From contig JAFVDC010000126.1 in NCBI GenBank assembly GCA_017478685.1, positions 1 through 12,154 of the forward strand: a stretch of DNA of 12,154 nucleotides, in the 5' to 3' direction. The position numbers were made by a program, and so were the translations under genes. This DNA comes from Bacteroidales bacterium (GTDB taxonomy: Bacteria > Bacteroidota > Bacteroidia > Bacteroidales > UBA932). Shown in pieces: positions 1 to 7,175 of this stretch; positions within the stretch are counted from its first letter, which is position 1, and every line of letters begins with the position of its first letter. The notes under the pieces are model-generated. The model made no database searches. It had not been told where the DNA came from and saw only the letters and a program-made list of their open reading frames with translations.

Positions 1-33
1 AATTTTTCCTATTTCAGAGAATGATTCTGCCAT
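1..33 (-). CDS. 5' end of a gene running off the left edge (product unknown)
   Basis: An ATG at 33-31 on the minus strand opens a frame reading MAESFSEIGKI (11 codons) before the window ends. It lies 34 bases beyond the stop of the DUF4876-like gene, and a TATCTTTG element at 62-55 sits where a Bacteroidota -7 element would be expected for a leader of about 15 nt. The coding call rests on this placement only. Too little protein is visible to assign a family. Confidence 0.4.
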   Translation of the reverse strand, partial: MAESFSEIGKI

Positions 34-54
34 GCTTCTTTGCGATTAACCCTG

Positions 55-62
55 CAAAGATA
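55..62 (-). promoter_or_regulatory. Putative Bacteroidota -7 element (TATCTTTG) for the left-edge gene
   Basis: The minus strand reads TATCTTTG at 62-55, an exact TAnnTTTG match. It lies six bases past the TAA stop of the DUF4876-like gene and 22 bases ahead of the ATG at 33. No good -33 TTTG is visible 19-21 bases upstream (that stretch lies inside the DUF4876-like coding end). I see no hairpin terminator between the two genes, so read-through from the upstream operon is also possible. Confidence 0.4.
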
Positions 63-67
63 GCAAA

Positions 68-1123
68 TTATTTCTTCAGTGAAGGGACGGATGCCTCAAA
101 GTCGTTGGTGGAGTTGTTGGTATCAGCCAACTTGCCGTCAACGACTTTTCTGCGTACGCTCTTTCCAAAGCGCGCTATGTCGTCGTACACTTTCACCGTC
201 CAGGCATATCCGGCATCGAATGCGGCGCCCCAGGGGTTGCGGAAATAACTGTCCTCCGAGCTGCAGTTGACGGCATCCAGAACCCATTCGCCGGGAATTA
301 CCCAAACGTCATCATCGGCAATGTCGTAGTCAAAGTTGTACTCGTCAAAATGGAAGTAGTAAGTACCGCTCCAATGGCGTTCGGCCATGATTTTCTCTGC
401 GGTCTCGCCTTCCGGTACAAGTGCAATGGCAAAGCTCTGAAGGCCGCTGTGGTGGAGCGTAGTGATTGTTGCCGAAGTCTTGAACCATATCTCAAGGTTC
501 TCAACGTCAGGGTTGTCCGTGTCCGGATAAAAGTCGTTTTCGTCGTAGAACTCAAAGTCTGCGCCCGTAAGGTCAAGGGCGTCCGGGTTACCATCCACGG
601 TTTCGGCTTCCTCGCCTTCACCCTCGGTGCGGCTGTCCTTGTAATTGAGGGCCGCAAGGGCCAGCACAACCGACTCGCCGGGCTTGATGGCATGGTCCGT
701 ACCGTTTCCGGGAATGAGGTACATGTCGTTCACGGCAAGGCCGTCTTCAAGTTCAGGGTACTCGTAGTATGCCCCAACGTCGGTCTTGTCGCCCTGGATG
801 TAGTTCATCACAAACAGCACGCGGTCTGCGTATACCGTATGGTCACTGACATTGGTGAGTTTGATGTACTGGTCGTCGGAGGCGTGCTCTGCACCGGGAA
901 TGAGGGTTCCGGAATAGTAGATTTCCTCAATCACCAGTTCTCCGGGCTTGGGAGCGGCCGGAACGTCCGTAACCTCAGGAGTCTCCGGTCCCGCAGGATT
1001 TTCAGGCTCGTCGGGTTTTGCGGGCGTTTCTTCCTCCTTGGGAGTGTTGTCGTCGTAGACGGGCTTTGTGCAGGCCACCATGGCCAGAGCTGCTGCAGCA
1101 GCAAAGAGAAAAACTTTTTTCAT
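68..1123 (-). CDS. DUF4876-like outer-membrane lipoprotein
   Basis: This 351-aa protein has a lipoprotein signal peptide: MKK, an alanine-rich hydrophobic core and a lipobox ending at Cys18 (M-V-A-C). A Pro/Glu-rich tether covers about residues 26-60. The main domain begins with GELVIEEIYYSG (61-72) and DQYIKLTNVSDHTVYAD (84-100). The C-terminus carries KSVRRK (321-326) and DTNNSTNDFE (334-343). From memory, these are hallmarks of the uncharacterised Bacteroidota family DUF4876. Residues 61-160 (a strand, an acidic turn, QYIKL-N-SD, then an I-x-PGE-VVLA stretch) resemble a lamin-tail-like Ig fold; that is inference. The ATG overlaps the stop of the upstream barrel gene as ATGA, and it is the last gene of the receptor operon. 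It is probably anchored in the outer membrane, perhaps surface-facing. Many family members carry an extra N-terminal domain that is absent here and seems to exist as the separate 131-aa lipoprotein upstream. Ligand unknown. Confidence 0.8.
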   Translation of the reverse strand: MKKVFLFAAAAALAMVACTKPVYDDNTPKEEETPAKPDEPENPAGPETPEVTDVPAAPKPGELVIEEIYYSGTLIPGAEHASDDQYIKLTNVSDHTVYADRVLFVMNYIQGDKTDVGAYYEYPELEDGLAVNDMYLIPGNGTDHAIKPGESVVLALAALNYKDSRTEGEGEEAETVDGNPDALDLTGADFEFYDENDFYPDTDNPDVENLEIWFKTSATITTLHHSGLQSFAIALVPEGETAEKIMAERHWSGTYYFHFDEYNFDYDIADDDVWVIPGEWVLDAVNCSSEDSYFRNPWGAAFDAGYAWTVKVYDDIARFGKSVRRKVVDGKLADTNNSTNDFEASVPSLKK

Positions 1124-2532
1124 AATTTAATACCTATTGTTATTGAATAAAATACAGAGTCAAGCGAGTCATAGTACGCACCTGCGCGTGCAATGCCCCG
1201 TATGTTTTTGGATATCGGCCTTTCCGCCTCAACTGAAGCGTGGAGCCCTATGCTGGCGGCCGAAACCCTCATGAGCTTGGAGCGCTCAAAATCCTGAAGC
1301 GCCTCAAGGGTATACTTGGCCGGGATGATCATCCTGGCATCAAGGGGGATGTACCCGATTGCGGCGGCATCGGCCCTTAGCATCCAGGCCCCGGCGCTGC
1401 GGGAATAAGATGCTCCGGCATTGAGCCTGAGACCGGAGGCGGAGAAACTTCTGCCGGGGTACATATACTGCTGCAGGAAGCCCCTGAACGCGGTTTCGGC
1501 GCTGAATAGCCACCGGCCGGCCTGCATTTTTCCATGGGCCGAAGCCTCATAGAAAGCCCCGGAGTACATGTTGAACATCATGAGGCTGTTGTAGGCTCCC
1601 GCAATGCCGTTGTCCAGGACCTGCTCATAACCGCTCCTTACCTCCGCGCTTGCGCGTGCACCTGCGATCCAGATTCCGCCGGAATAATCCGCGCCAAGTT
1701 TAATGTCATGCGTAACAAGTTCTGTATAAGGCGCTTCGTTGAGGCTTGGAAGGTGGTGGACATTGTCCAGGAAACTGTATTCAAGAGCAGCCTTCCAGCC
1801 CCTGTCCCTGAGGGGGAAAAGCGTAAGGGCAACGCCGCCTCCGTTTCCGTTGTATCTTGTGGAAAGGTAGGAGGATATGGTTCCGGAGAACCTGTAAAAA
1901 TAACTCCCCAGGCCTGTCAGGTGGAACTGGGCCGAATTTGCCCCGCGCGGATTGAAATAGCTTACGGAATTGCTCTGGGAATATTTGCGGTAAAATGCGC
2001 TGACATCAAGGACATAGGCGGGGGAAACCTGCCTTCCGGAAGAGATTGTCACCTTGAGGTCGGAGACAATGTTCCTGGGCCTAGGGTCCACCTCCCTCCA
2101 TTCATGAAGTGCCCTGTAACTGCCCCCGATGCCGAAATTCCATTCCCCTTTCTTGAAAGCGTAGCCTCCGGAGAAAGCGTAAGTCTCCTTTCGGACATTG
2201 CCTGAAAGGGAATCGGCCATCACATATGGGTAAACCACGGCATAGTCCGACGAACTGTTCCAGAGGACTCCGTTACGGAAGCCGTTGGCATATTGTACCT
2301 TTCCGGAAACCGCGCTGGTTGTGCTTGGCCTTACCAGCGTGCGGATGTCCACCACGCCTTCTCCCGCAGACTGTCCTTCTTCCGGGATAAGCGGACTGGT
2401 CTCCGAGCGTCCCCTCCAACCGGCCTCCACGCTGGTCTCCGGCGCCCTTCGGCTGAAAAGGGCCTCGGAGGCGCTGGCATGGCCCAGGGAATCGGCCAGG
2501 GCAACAGTGAGTATGGTAAGAAGAAGGCTCAT
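1120..2532 (-). CDS. DUF6850-like outer-membrane beta-barrel protein
   Basis: A 470-aa protein with a short signal peptide (MSLLLTILTVALA, likely cleaved near residue 13), followed by alternating aromatic and polar segments typical of an outer-membrane barrel. The stretch from about residue 75 to 165 contains KETYAFSGGYAFKKGEWNFG, SYRA and DPRP, which I recall as features of the DUF6850 family that accompanies DUF4876 proteins in Bacteroides. It ends in an amphipathic strand (YSITIGIKL) without a terminal Phe. Its ATG overlaps the stop of the 131-aa lipoprotein gene (TGATG), and its TGA overlaps the next start (ATGA), so translation is probably coupled. It has no plug domain and is not a second TonB-dependent receptor. 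It may be an accessory porin or a partner that presents the DUF4876-like lipoprotein; that role is inference. Confidence 0.7.
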   Translation of the reverse strand: MSLLLTILTVALADSLGHASASEALFSRRAPETSVEAGWRGRSETSPLIPEEGQSAGEGVVDIRTLVRPSTTSAVSGKVQYANGFRNGVLWNSSSDYAVVYPYVMADSLSGNVRKETYAFSGGYAFKKGEWNFGIGGSYRALHEWREVDPRPRNIVSDLKVTISSGRQVSPAYVLDVSAFYRKYSQSNSVSYFNPRGANSAQFHLTGLGSYFYRFSGTISSYLSTRYNGNGGGVALTLFPLRDRGWKAALEYSFLDNVHHLPSLNEAPYTELVTHDIKLGADYSGGIWIAGARASAEVRSGYEQVLDNGIAGAYNSLMMFNMYSGAFYEASAHGKMQAGRWLFSAETAFRGFLQQYMYPGRSFSASGLRLNAGASYSRSAGAWMLRADAAAIGYIPLDARMIIPAKYTLEALQDFERSKLMRVSAASIGLHASVEAERPISKNIRGIARAGAYYDSLDSVFYSITIGIKL

Positions 2533-2927
2533 CAGTACAGGTAAATTACATCAAGGGTAATGGATTCCGTCCCGGAAAGGAGGTTGAGAGCCTTTACGGG
2601 GTCCGAGTGAGAGTAGGAGCGAAGCGTGCGGGATGTCCCGTCTTCCATTACCGCCTTTCCGTCAAAGGCAATGGAATAAACGCCCTTCTGCACCTTCAGG
2701 GAGGCTTTTCCGTCCTTGAACTCAGGGAACGGATAATTGATGCCGGTATTAAGGTTCAGGAACTTGTTGCCGGGAAGGGAAGGGTCCACCGTCATAGACT
2801 TCACGGCGGCGCCGTCCGGCGTGGAAAGAGTTATCTCCACGCTGGAAAACAGTTCCGGCTCCACTTTCCCCGAGCAGGCCGAAAAAGCGGTCAGGATGAG
2901 AAGTATTGCAAGCGCCTTTTTCATCAT
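2532..2927 (-). CDS. Small lipoprotein resembling the N-terminal Ig-like domain of DUF4876 proteins
   Basis: This 131-aa protein starts MMKK, has a hydrophobic core and a lipobox ending at Cys18 (F-S-A-C). The mature part (about 110 aa) is predicted to be all beta: SSVEITLSTPDG near the start, GKASLKVQKGVYSIAFDG in the middle and SITLDVIYLY at the end. Strand, turn, then G-x-A-x-L-x-V-x-KG-x-YSI is the pattern of carboxypeptidase-regulatory/Ig-like domains, and it matches what I recall at the N-terminus of longer DUF4876 proteins. The ATG overlaps the receptor stop as ATGA and the stop overlaps the next ATG by one base. It would be a periplasmic- or surface-facing outer-membrane lipoprotein working with the adjacent receptor. 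No catalytic motif is visible. Either of the first two Met codons could initiate. Confidence 0.75.
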   Translation of the reverse strand: MMKKALAILLILTAFSACSGKVEPELFSSVEITLSTPDGAAVKSMTVDPSLPGNKFLNLNTGINYPFPEFKDGKASLKVQKGVYSIAFDGKAVMEDGTSRTLRSYSHSDPVKALNLLSGTESITLDVIYLY

Positions 2928-5437
2928 ATCTTCAAACTTATTTCCATGCCGAAGTAAGGCACGCTGGAGCGGCGTTTCAAAACACCGTCAACATAGTAAT
3001 CCGGGGCAAGCGTGAACAGCCTGTTCACAAAAAGGGCAGCCGTAGCCTTCTCCTTGAAGAGCGTCTTTGAAATCTTCAGGTTCACGTTCATGGAAAACGG
3101 CGTCACGGTGTATTTCAGAAGAGCGTCCGAGTACGGCCTTTTCATCTGCCTCAGAACGCCGTCCTGGGCCGATTCCGCCGTGTAAGGATGCTGGACAAGG
3201 TCTTTGTCAAGGTATGCCACCGGGGTGGAGTCGTCGGCCTCGAACTGCTGGGCGGTGAACCAGGTGCACTGGAAAGATGTGGAGAAGATGAGCCCCAGCG
3301 ACGGCACCTGCGTGTCCAGCATGAATGAACTTGTGAAGGAGTCGTACAGGCGGCTGTCGTTTTTGTCGTAAAGGCCTATGTACGGGTATGGTTTCCCATT
3401 TATCATGGAGGACGGCCTCTCCCATTCCGGCTGTGAGTTCATGTACCTTGTGCGGAACCATGCCCCGTTTACGTTCAAGCGTGTGTTTATGACGGGTATC
3501 CTTGCCGAAGACAGCGTGAACTCCACTCCTCGTTTGAGGCTCCTGGAGCCGTTGGTCTGAAGGGAGTACGCAATAAGGGTGGTGTCAAGCACATAAGGGG
3601 TGGTTTCCGTGGACGGAGGCCCCGTGAGCGTACTTTTGTCAATGGCGCTTTCCGTATAGTCCTTGGAAACCAGCCTCATATACTCCGACCCATTCCTGAA
3701 TCCGGACCTCATGTCTTCCGTGAAAAAGTCTATGGAAGCGCTCCATCCGCACCAGGAGGCATCGGCCCCCACCTCCCATTTGAAATTGCGCGCCGCCTCA
3801 AGTTCAAACGGCGTAGAATCAATTGTATACACAAGGAAATTGATGCGCCGGAGCTCCTTTTCCGTGGGCCAGTAGTTCATCTGGATCTTGTCCCCGTACA
3901 TAAGGGTGGGGAAGAGCATGTCCATTGTGGGGAACTTGGTGTGAAGGCCCGCTCCGCCGTAAATACCGGCCTCGAACCTGTAGCCGCCAAGCGCCGTTTC
4001 CGGGAAGTTCAGGCGTAGGTTGGCGCGCGGGTCCAGTGCAACCTTGCCGCTCAGTTTATAGGCCTTGTCAAGCCCCGGCATGGCCGAAGCCCTCAGCCCA
4101 GCCTGCCATTCCAGCCTGAAATCTCCCAGACCGACCTTCCCGTTATGTTCCAAGAACGCCGCCAGGATGTTTTCTGCGGGGATGTCGTAGTAGGGCCGCG
4201 GCCGTGTTCCCATTCCGGGGTTCAGCGGACGCAGGACAGCGAAGACGGTGCATCCGCCAAAATTCTTGACCACCGTCCATTCGGCCCCGGCCATAAGATT
4301 CCCGCCAAGGAGACGGAAGCGCGAAACCGCCCTCAGGTATGCGTAGAACGGCTTTCCATCCACCGTAAGGGAGGCGTCATACCTTGACGGAATCATCACC
4401 GCGTCAAATTCGCCAGCGACGCGGGACACCGAAACAGGTTCCTCGGTGCCCAGGATGACGTTTTTCCACCTGTCTATCTTGTCGTGGCCGTAACTTAACT
4501 GCGCCGTCAGCACCAGGTTCTTGAAAAAGGAGTCGTCGGCTTTGGAGGCTAGGGTGAAATCCCCGCCAAGGTCTATGTGGTTGTAAGAGCTTCGGTATGT
4601 TTCGGCCGGGATCCCGTCAAACTGGTCCAGGTCTTTGTCGGATTTCTGGGTGTCGAAGGACCCGGTGTAATCCAGGTTCACCGTCAGTGTCCTAGTGTAA
4701 TTCCCGCCTTCCCGCCAAGTGCGGCTGCCGCGGACGCTTCCCGTCAGGCGCCTGTAACTTTGCCTCAGGTTCCTGGGGTCGGCCTTGGAGTCCAGGTAAT
4801 TGAGGCCGATGTTCACCGTCCTGCGGTCCTTTCCGCCCCAGTCGAAGCCCTTCCCTACATACACCATCTTGGACTTCATGTCCGACTTGAAACGCAGGTG
4901 GAGGTCGTTTCCGCCGCGTTTTCTCTTGATCTGGATGAGGCCGCTTGTGAGGTCTCCGTGTTCGGCCGATGCAATTCCGCGCACGACGTCCATGGACTCT
5001 ATCTCTTCCGTGGGGATGGTGCGCATGTCCGTCCCAAGGTTCACGTAATTGCTTCCAAGATTGCTGTAGGCGGGGGTGAACTGGAGGTTGGCGTCGTTGA
5101 GGACCGGCTTTCCGTCAATGGTGAAGCGTGTCCCCAGGGCCTGGGTGGCATAGTTGGTGTTCAGGCTGCCGGCCGCCCTCATGTTTACAACCTGCGGACT
5201 TCCGAAGGCAGGGTCCCTTGAAATGCCCCCCGGAAGAAGTTCCAGAAGGTCTGCGACGCTGGACGGCTGGATGTGGGCTATCGCCTCGGAGCCTATCTTT
5301 GAGGCCGATGTAAGACCGTGATTCTCCTGCGCGGTCACAACCGCTTCCCTTATCTGGTATACGGCAGTGGTGTCGGTGTATTTCCAGGTGGTGTCGGGGG
5401 CCGCCGCAATGAGGAATAATATGAGTAAACTCTTCAC
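2924..5437 (-). CDS. TonB-dependent outer-membrane receptor
   Basis: An 837-aa receptor from the chosen GTG start. A signal peptide (KSLLILFLIAAA) is followed by REAVVTAQ, the usual lead-in to the plug, then plug motifs: a SVADLLELLPGG stretch, FTIDGKPVLND and EEIESMDVVRGIASAEHGDLTSGLIQIKRKRG. The rest forms a large barrel of about 22 strands ending FGMEISLKI. It would import an unknown ligand across the outer membrane using TonB/ExbB/ExbD energy. There is no N-terminal CarboxypepD_reg extension and no SusD gene beside it, so it is not a standard SusC. The frame opens with TTG at 5461, but that codon sits inside a TAnnTTTG promoter element, so GTG at 5437 is more likely; there is no in-frame ATG until well inside the plug. 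It is the first gene of the four-gene receptor operon. Confidence is high for the family and moderate for the start. Confidence 0.93.
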   Translation of the reverse strand: MKSLLILFLIAAAPDTTWKYTDTTAVYQIREAVVTAQENHGLTSASKIGSEAIAHIQPSSVADLLELLPGGISRDPAFGSPQVVNMRAAGSLNTNYATQALGTRFTIDGKPVLNDANLQFTPAYSNLGSNYVNLGTDMRTIPTEEIESMDVVRGIASAEHGDLTSGLIQIKRKRGGNDLHLRFKSDMKSKMVYVGKGFDWGGKDRRTVNIGLNYLDSKADPRNLRQSYRRLTGSVRGSRTWREGGNYTRTLTVNLDYTGSFDTQKSDKDLDQFDGIPAETYRSSYNHIDLGGDFTLASKADDSFFKNLVLTAQLSYGHDKIDRWKNVILGTEEPVSVSRVAGEFDAVMIPSRYDASLTVDGKPFYAYLRAVSRFRLLGGNLMAGAEWTVVKNFGGCTVFAVLRPLNPGMGTRPRPYYDIPAENILAAFLEHNGKVGLGDFRLEWQAGLRASAMPGLDKAYKLSGKVALDPRANLRLNFPETALGGYRFEAGIYGGAGLHTKFPTMDMLFPTLMYGDKIQMNYWPTEKELRRINFLVYTIDSTPFELEAARNFKWEVGADASWCGWSASIDFFTEDMRSGFRNGSEYMRLVSKDYTESAIDKSTLTGPPSTETTPYVLDTTLIAYSLQTNGSRSLKRGVEFTLSSARIPVINTRLNVNGAWFRTRYMNSQPEWERPSSMINGKPYPYIGLYDKNDSRLYDSFTSSFMLDTQVPSLGLIFSTSFQCTWFTAQQFEADDSTPVAYLDKDLVQHPYTAESAQDGVLRQMKRPYSDALLKYTVTPFSMNVNLKISKTLFKEKATAALFVNRLFTLAPDYYVDGVLKRRSSVPYFGMEISLKI

Positions 5438-5458
5438 AGTCTCTTTTAAAAAGGACTG

Positions 5459-5490
5459 CAAAGTTAACGGCCCCGCCGTTTCCGGTCAAT
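5459..5490 (-). promoter_or_regulatory. Bacteroidota promoter for the receptor operon (ATTG-N20-TAACTTTG)
   Basis: On the minus strand a -33-like ATTG at 5490-5487 is followed after 20 bases by TAACTTTG at 5466-5459, an exact TAnnTTTG match. It begins immediately after the TAG stop of the DUF4857-like gene (5495-5493). A start point near 5452 would give a leader of about 15 nt to the GTG at 5437. It lets the receptor genes be transcribed independently of the ABC genes. Confidence 0.6.
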
Positions 5491-5492
5491 CC

Positions 5493-6506
5493 CTAAAAAT
5501 TGGGTTTTACGTAGCTGTGAAGCGGGGAAGTGAAGGAAATGCCGGGCATTGTGAAGCTCTTTTTGTAAGGCCTTGAAAGAGTGTCAACTAGCTCGAAAGT
5601 TCCGGTTTTGAGGGCAAAGTAGTTTTCTCCTTCCTGAGTGGATGTTTCAACCGTGTAGTAAAACATATCCCCAATAATGAGGATGTCCTCCTTCTCCGGG
5701 CACATGGGTACTTCCGTAACGGTTATATCCCCGTTTTCCTCCAGTATTGCAAGGTGCCCGTCACCGGTCACAAGGAAGCCTAGGGTGGCGTGGTTTTCAA
5801 ACTCCGTTATCTTCAGGTTCTTGAGGTGCAAGGTGTCTGCGGCAGGGTAGTAATCGGCCCGGATAACGCCGGCTGTCTGCTTGATTCTGAAGAGTTTATC
5901 CTCTGAATCTGTGAGAAGGTAGCCTTCGTCGTGGTCCTTGCGGTCCGTGGGGTTGCCCTCAATGCATTTTGCCGGGAACACAAAGCCAAGGGCCCTTAGG
6001 TCCCCGTTAAGTTTTTCCGTCTTTTCCTCCTGCAGGGCGTTCTGCGCCATGTTATAAATGTAAAGGCCGTCTTTCCTTGACACAAAAGCCTCCTTGGGAT
6101 CCTGCAGTTCAAGCCTTTCCGGGACAGACTCCATAAGGAGATACACTGGCGGAATCACCTTGTTCACGTCTCTTGGGTCCATGGTCAGGAACATGTTGTT
6201 GCGCTCAATTTCTTCAAGCGTAACCTTTTGTCCCTCAAGGGAATCAGGGAGAGCGCCCCTGGATGCAAGTATTGAGGCGTAGAACAGCGGCTGTACTTCG
6301 TCGGAGTAAACGTTTCCGGCGCGGTCCACGAATTTGTAATCACGGTCCTCCTGATACAGCGCGGTGAAGTCGTGGAGCACGCAGCTGTAAAGGGTAAACG
6401 GGGTGCCTTCCGGCTTGGCAGTCAGGAGGTTATAGAGTTTGGGGCCCACCGTCAGCAGCACCACCGCCGCGGTCAGGGCAATGAATATGGCCGATATCTT
6501 TTTCAT
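5493..6506 (-). CDS. DUF4857-like membrane-anchored protein
   Basis: A 337-aa protein with one N-terminal hydrophobic segment (about residues 4-24, followed by GPKLYNLL) and a long soluble domain, probably periplasmic and held by an uncleaved anchor. The domain begins FTLYSCVLHDFTALYQ and includes repeated small beta segments (DGLYIYNMAQ, KDHDEGYLLTDSEDKLFRI, LGFLVTGDGHLAIL, KEDILIIGDMFYYTV) that suggest a beta-propeller or similar repeat fold. Length, N-terminus and position after an ABC ATPase/permease pair fit the uncharacterised Bacteroidota family DUF4857 as I remember it. The ATG at 6506 overlaps the permease stop (TGATG); a GTG one codon upstream (6509) is possible but less likely. It probably works with the ABC pair, perhaps as a substrate-handling or sensing subunit; that is inference. 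No enzyme motif is evident. Confidence 0.72.
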   Translation of the reverse strand: MKKISAIFIALTAAVVLLTVGPKLYNLLTAKPEGTPFTLYSCVLHDFTALYQEDRDYKFVDRAGNVYSDEVQPLFYASILASRGALPDSLEGQKVTLEEIERNNMFLTMDPRDVNKVIPPVYLLMESVPERLELQDPKEAFVSRKDGLYIYNMAQNALQEEKTEKLNGDLRALGFVFPAKCIEGNPTDRKDHDEGYLLTDSEDKLFRIKQTAGVIRADYYPAADTLHLKNLKITEFENHATLGFLVTGDGHLAILEENGDITVTEVPMCPEKEDILIIGDMFYYTVETSTQEGENYFALKTGTFELVDTLSRPYKKSFTMPGISFTSPLHSYVKPNF

Positions 6507-7174
6507 CACTGGACTCCCTCCTTGAACCGTTCAATGCCGCCGAAAATCAGAATGGCCGAAGCCAGGGTGTAGACACCCATCCACGGCAGGAAACTGTTGT
6601 AGGCCTCCGGAACCGGAGACAGGAAAAACAGGCCCGCAAGGGCGGCGAGAAGCACCACCAGTACTATCCTCATGCGCCATGTGGGCTCAATGCAGATGGC
6701 ACAGGTCCAAAGATATGCCGCCCATCCCGCAAGGTACCAGACAAGCATTGTGGAGGTTATCCTTGACACCAGTTCCGCCGGAATCCATCGGCCCAGAAGA
6801 ATTGCGCATATAGCGGCATGCAGTGCTGAAAATACGGTGAGCACGGTGAGGCCGTAGCCCACGATGCAGCCTGTCATCACACCCTGTTTCACCGGGAGAT
6901 GAAGGGTGAGTTTGAGGCGTTTAAACTGCACTTCCGGGAGAAACTGCGCAAGCGCAAGGAGTACTCCCGCAGCCGCAGGAGCGTACCTGAACACCTCCAG
7001 GAGCACGGTGTCCTTTGCTATGAGCGTGCTCCAGAGGATTTCCGCGCCGCGGAACTCCACCACCTTCGAAAGGTTCAGGAAACTGTAAAACAGCATTCCG
7101 GCCATCACCGCGGCTATTCCCGCAATGAGCCACCGCGTCTTGAGCCATTCCTTGTATATTATCGCTTTAATCAT
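6506..7174 (-). CDS. ABC transporter permease (ABC-2-like, six membrane helices)
   Basis: A 222-aa membrane protein starting MIKAIIYKEWLKTRW, an amphipathic start (short helix with K-E-W) common in ABC-2-type permeases. Hydrophobic segments lie at about residues 15-34, 60-80, 98-122, 136-160, 168-187 and 195-214, giving six helices and no extra domain. The ATG at 7174 follows the ATPase TGA with a single intervening base (TGAGATG). An in-frame ATG at 7198 would add eight residues (MNLQGNIE) but lies inside the ATPase coding sequence and does not resemble the usual start. Its stop overlaps the next gene by one base. It likely pairs with the ATPase upstream to form a homodimeric exporter or a mechanotransmitting complex at the inner membrane. 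Substrate unknown. Confidence 0.85.
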   Translation of the reverse strand: MIKAIIYKEWLKTRWLIAGIAAVMAGMLFYSFLNLSKVVEFRGAEILWSTLIAKDTVLLEVFRYAPAAAGVLLALAQFLPEVQFKRLKLTLHLPVKQGVMTGCIVGYGLTVLTVFSALHAAICAILLGRWIPAELVSRITSTMLVWYLAGWAAYLWTCAICIEPTWRMRIVLVVLLAALAGLFFLSPVPEAYNSFLPWMGVYTLASAILIFGGIERFKEGVQ

Positions 7175-7175
7175 C

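Noticed and set aside
350..1150. 266-aa open frame on the plus strand
   Set aside because: Antisense to the DUF4876-like gene, with low-complexity Val/Gly-rich translation and no signal or domain.
1534..2205. 223-aa open frame on the plus strand
   Set aside because: Antisense to the DUF6850-like barrel gene, whose reading is supported by signal peptide, family-like motifs and overlapping junctions.
4577..5221. 214-aa open frame on the plus strand
   Set aside because: Antisense to the receptor plug region; the receptor frame carries clear plug motifs, and this one has none.
2924..5437. Receptor as a SusC-type glycan transporter (polysaccharide utilisation locus)
   Set aside because: No SusD-like gene, no glycoside hydrolase and no CarboxypepD_reg extension at the receptor N-terminus.
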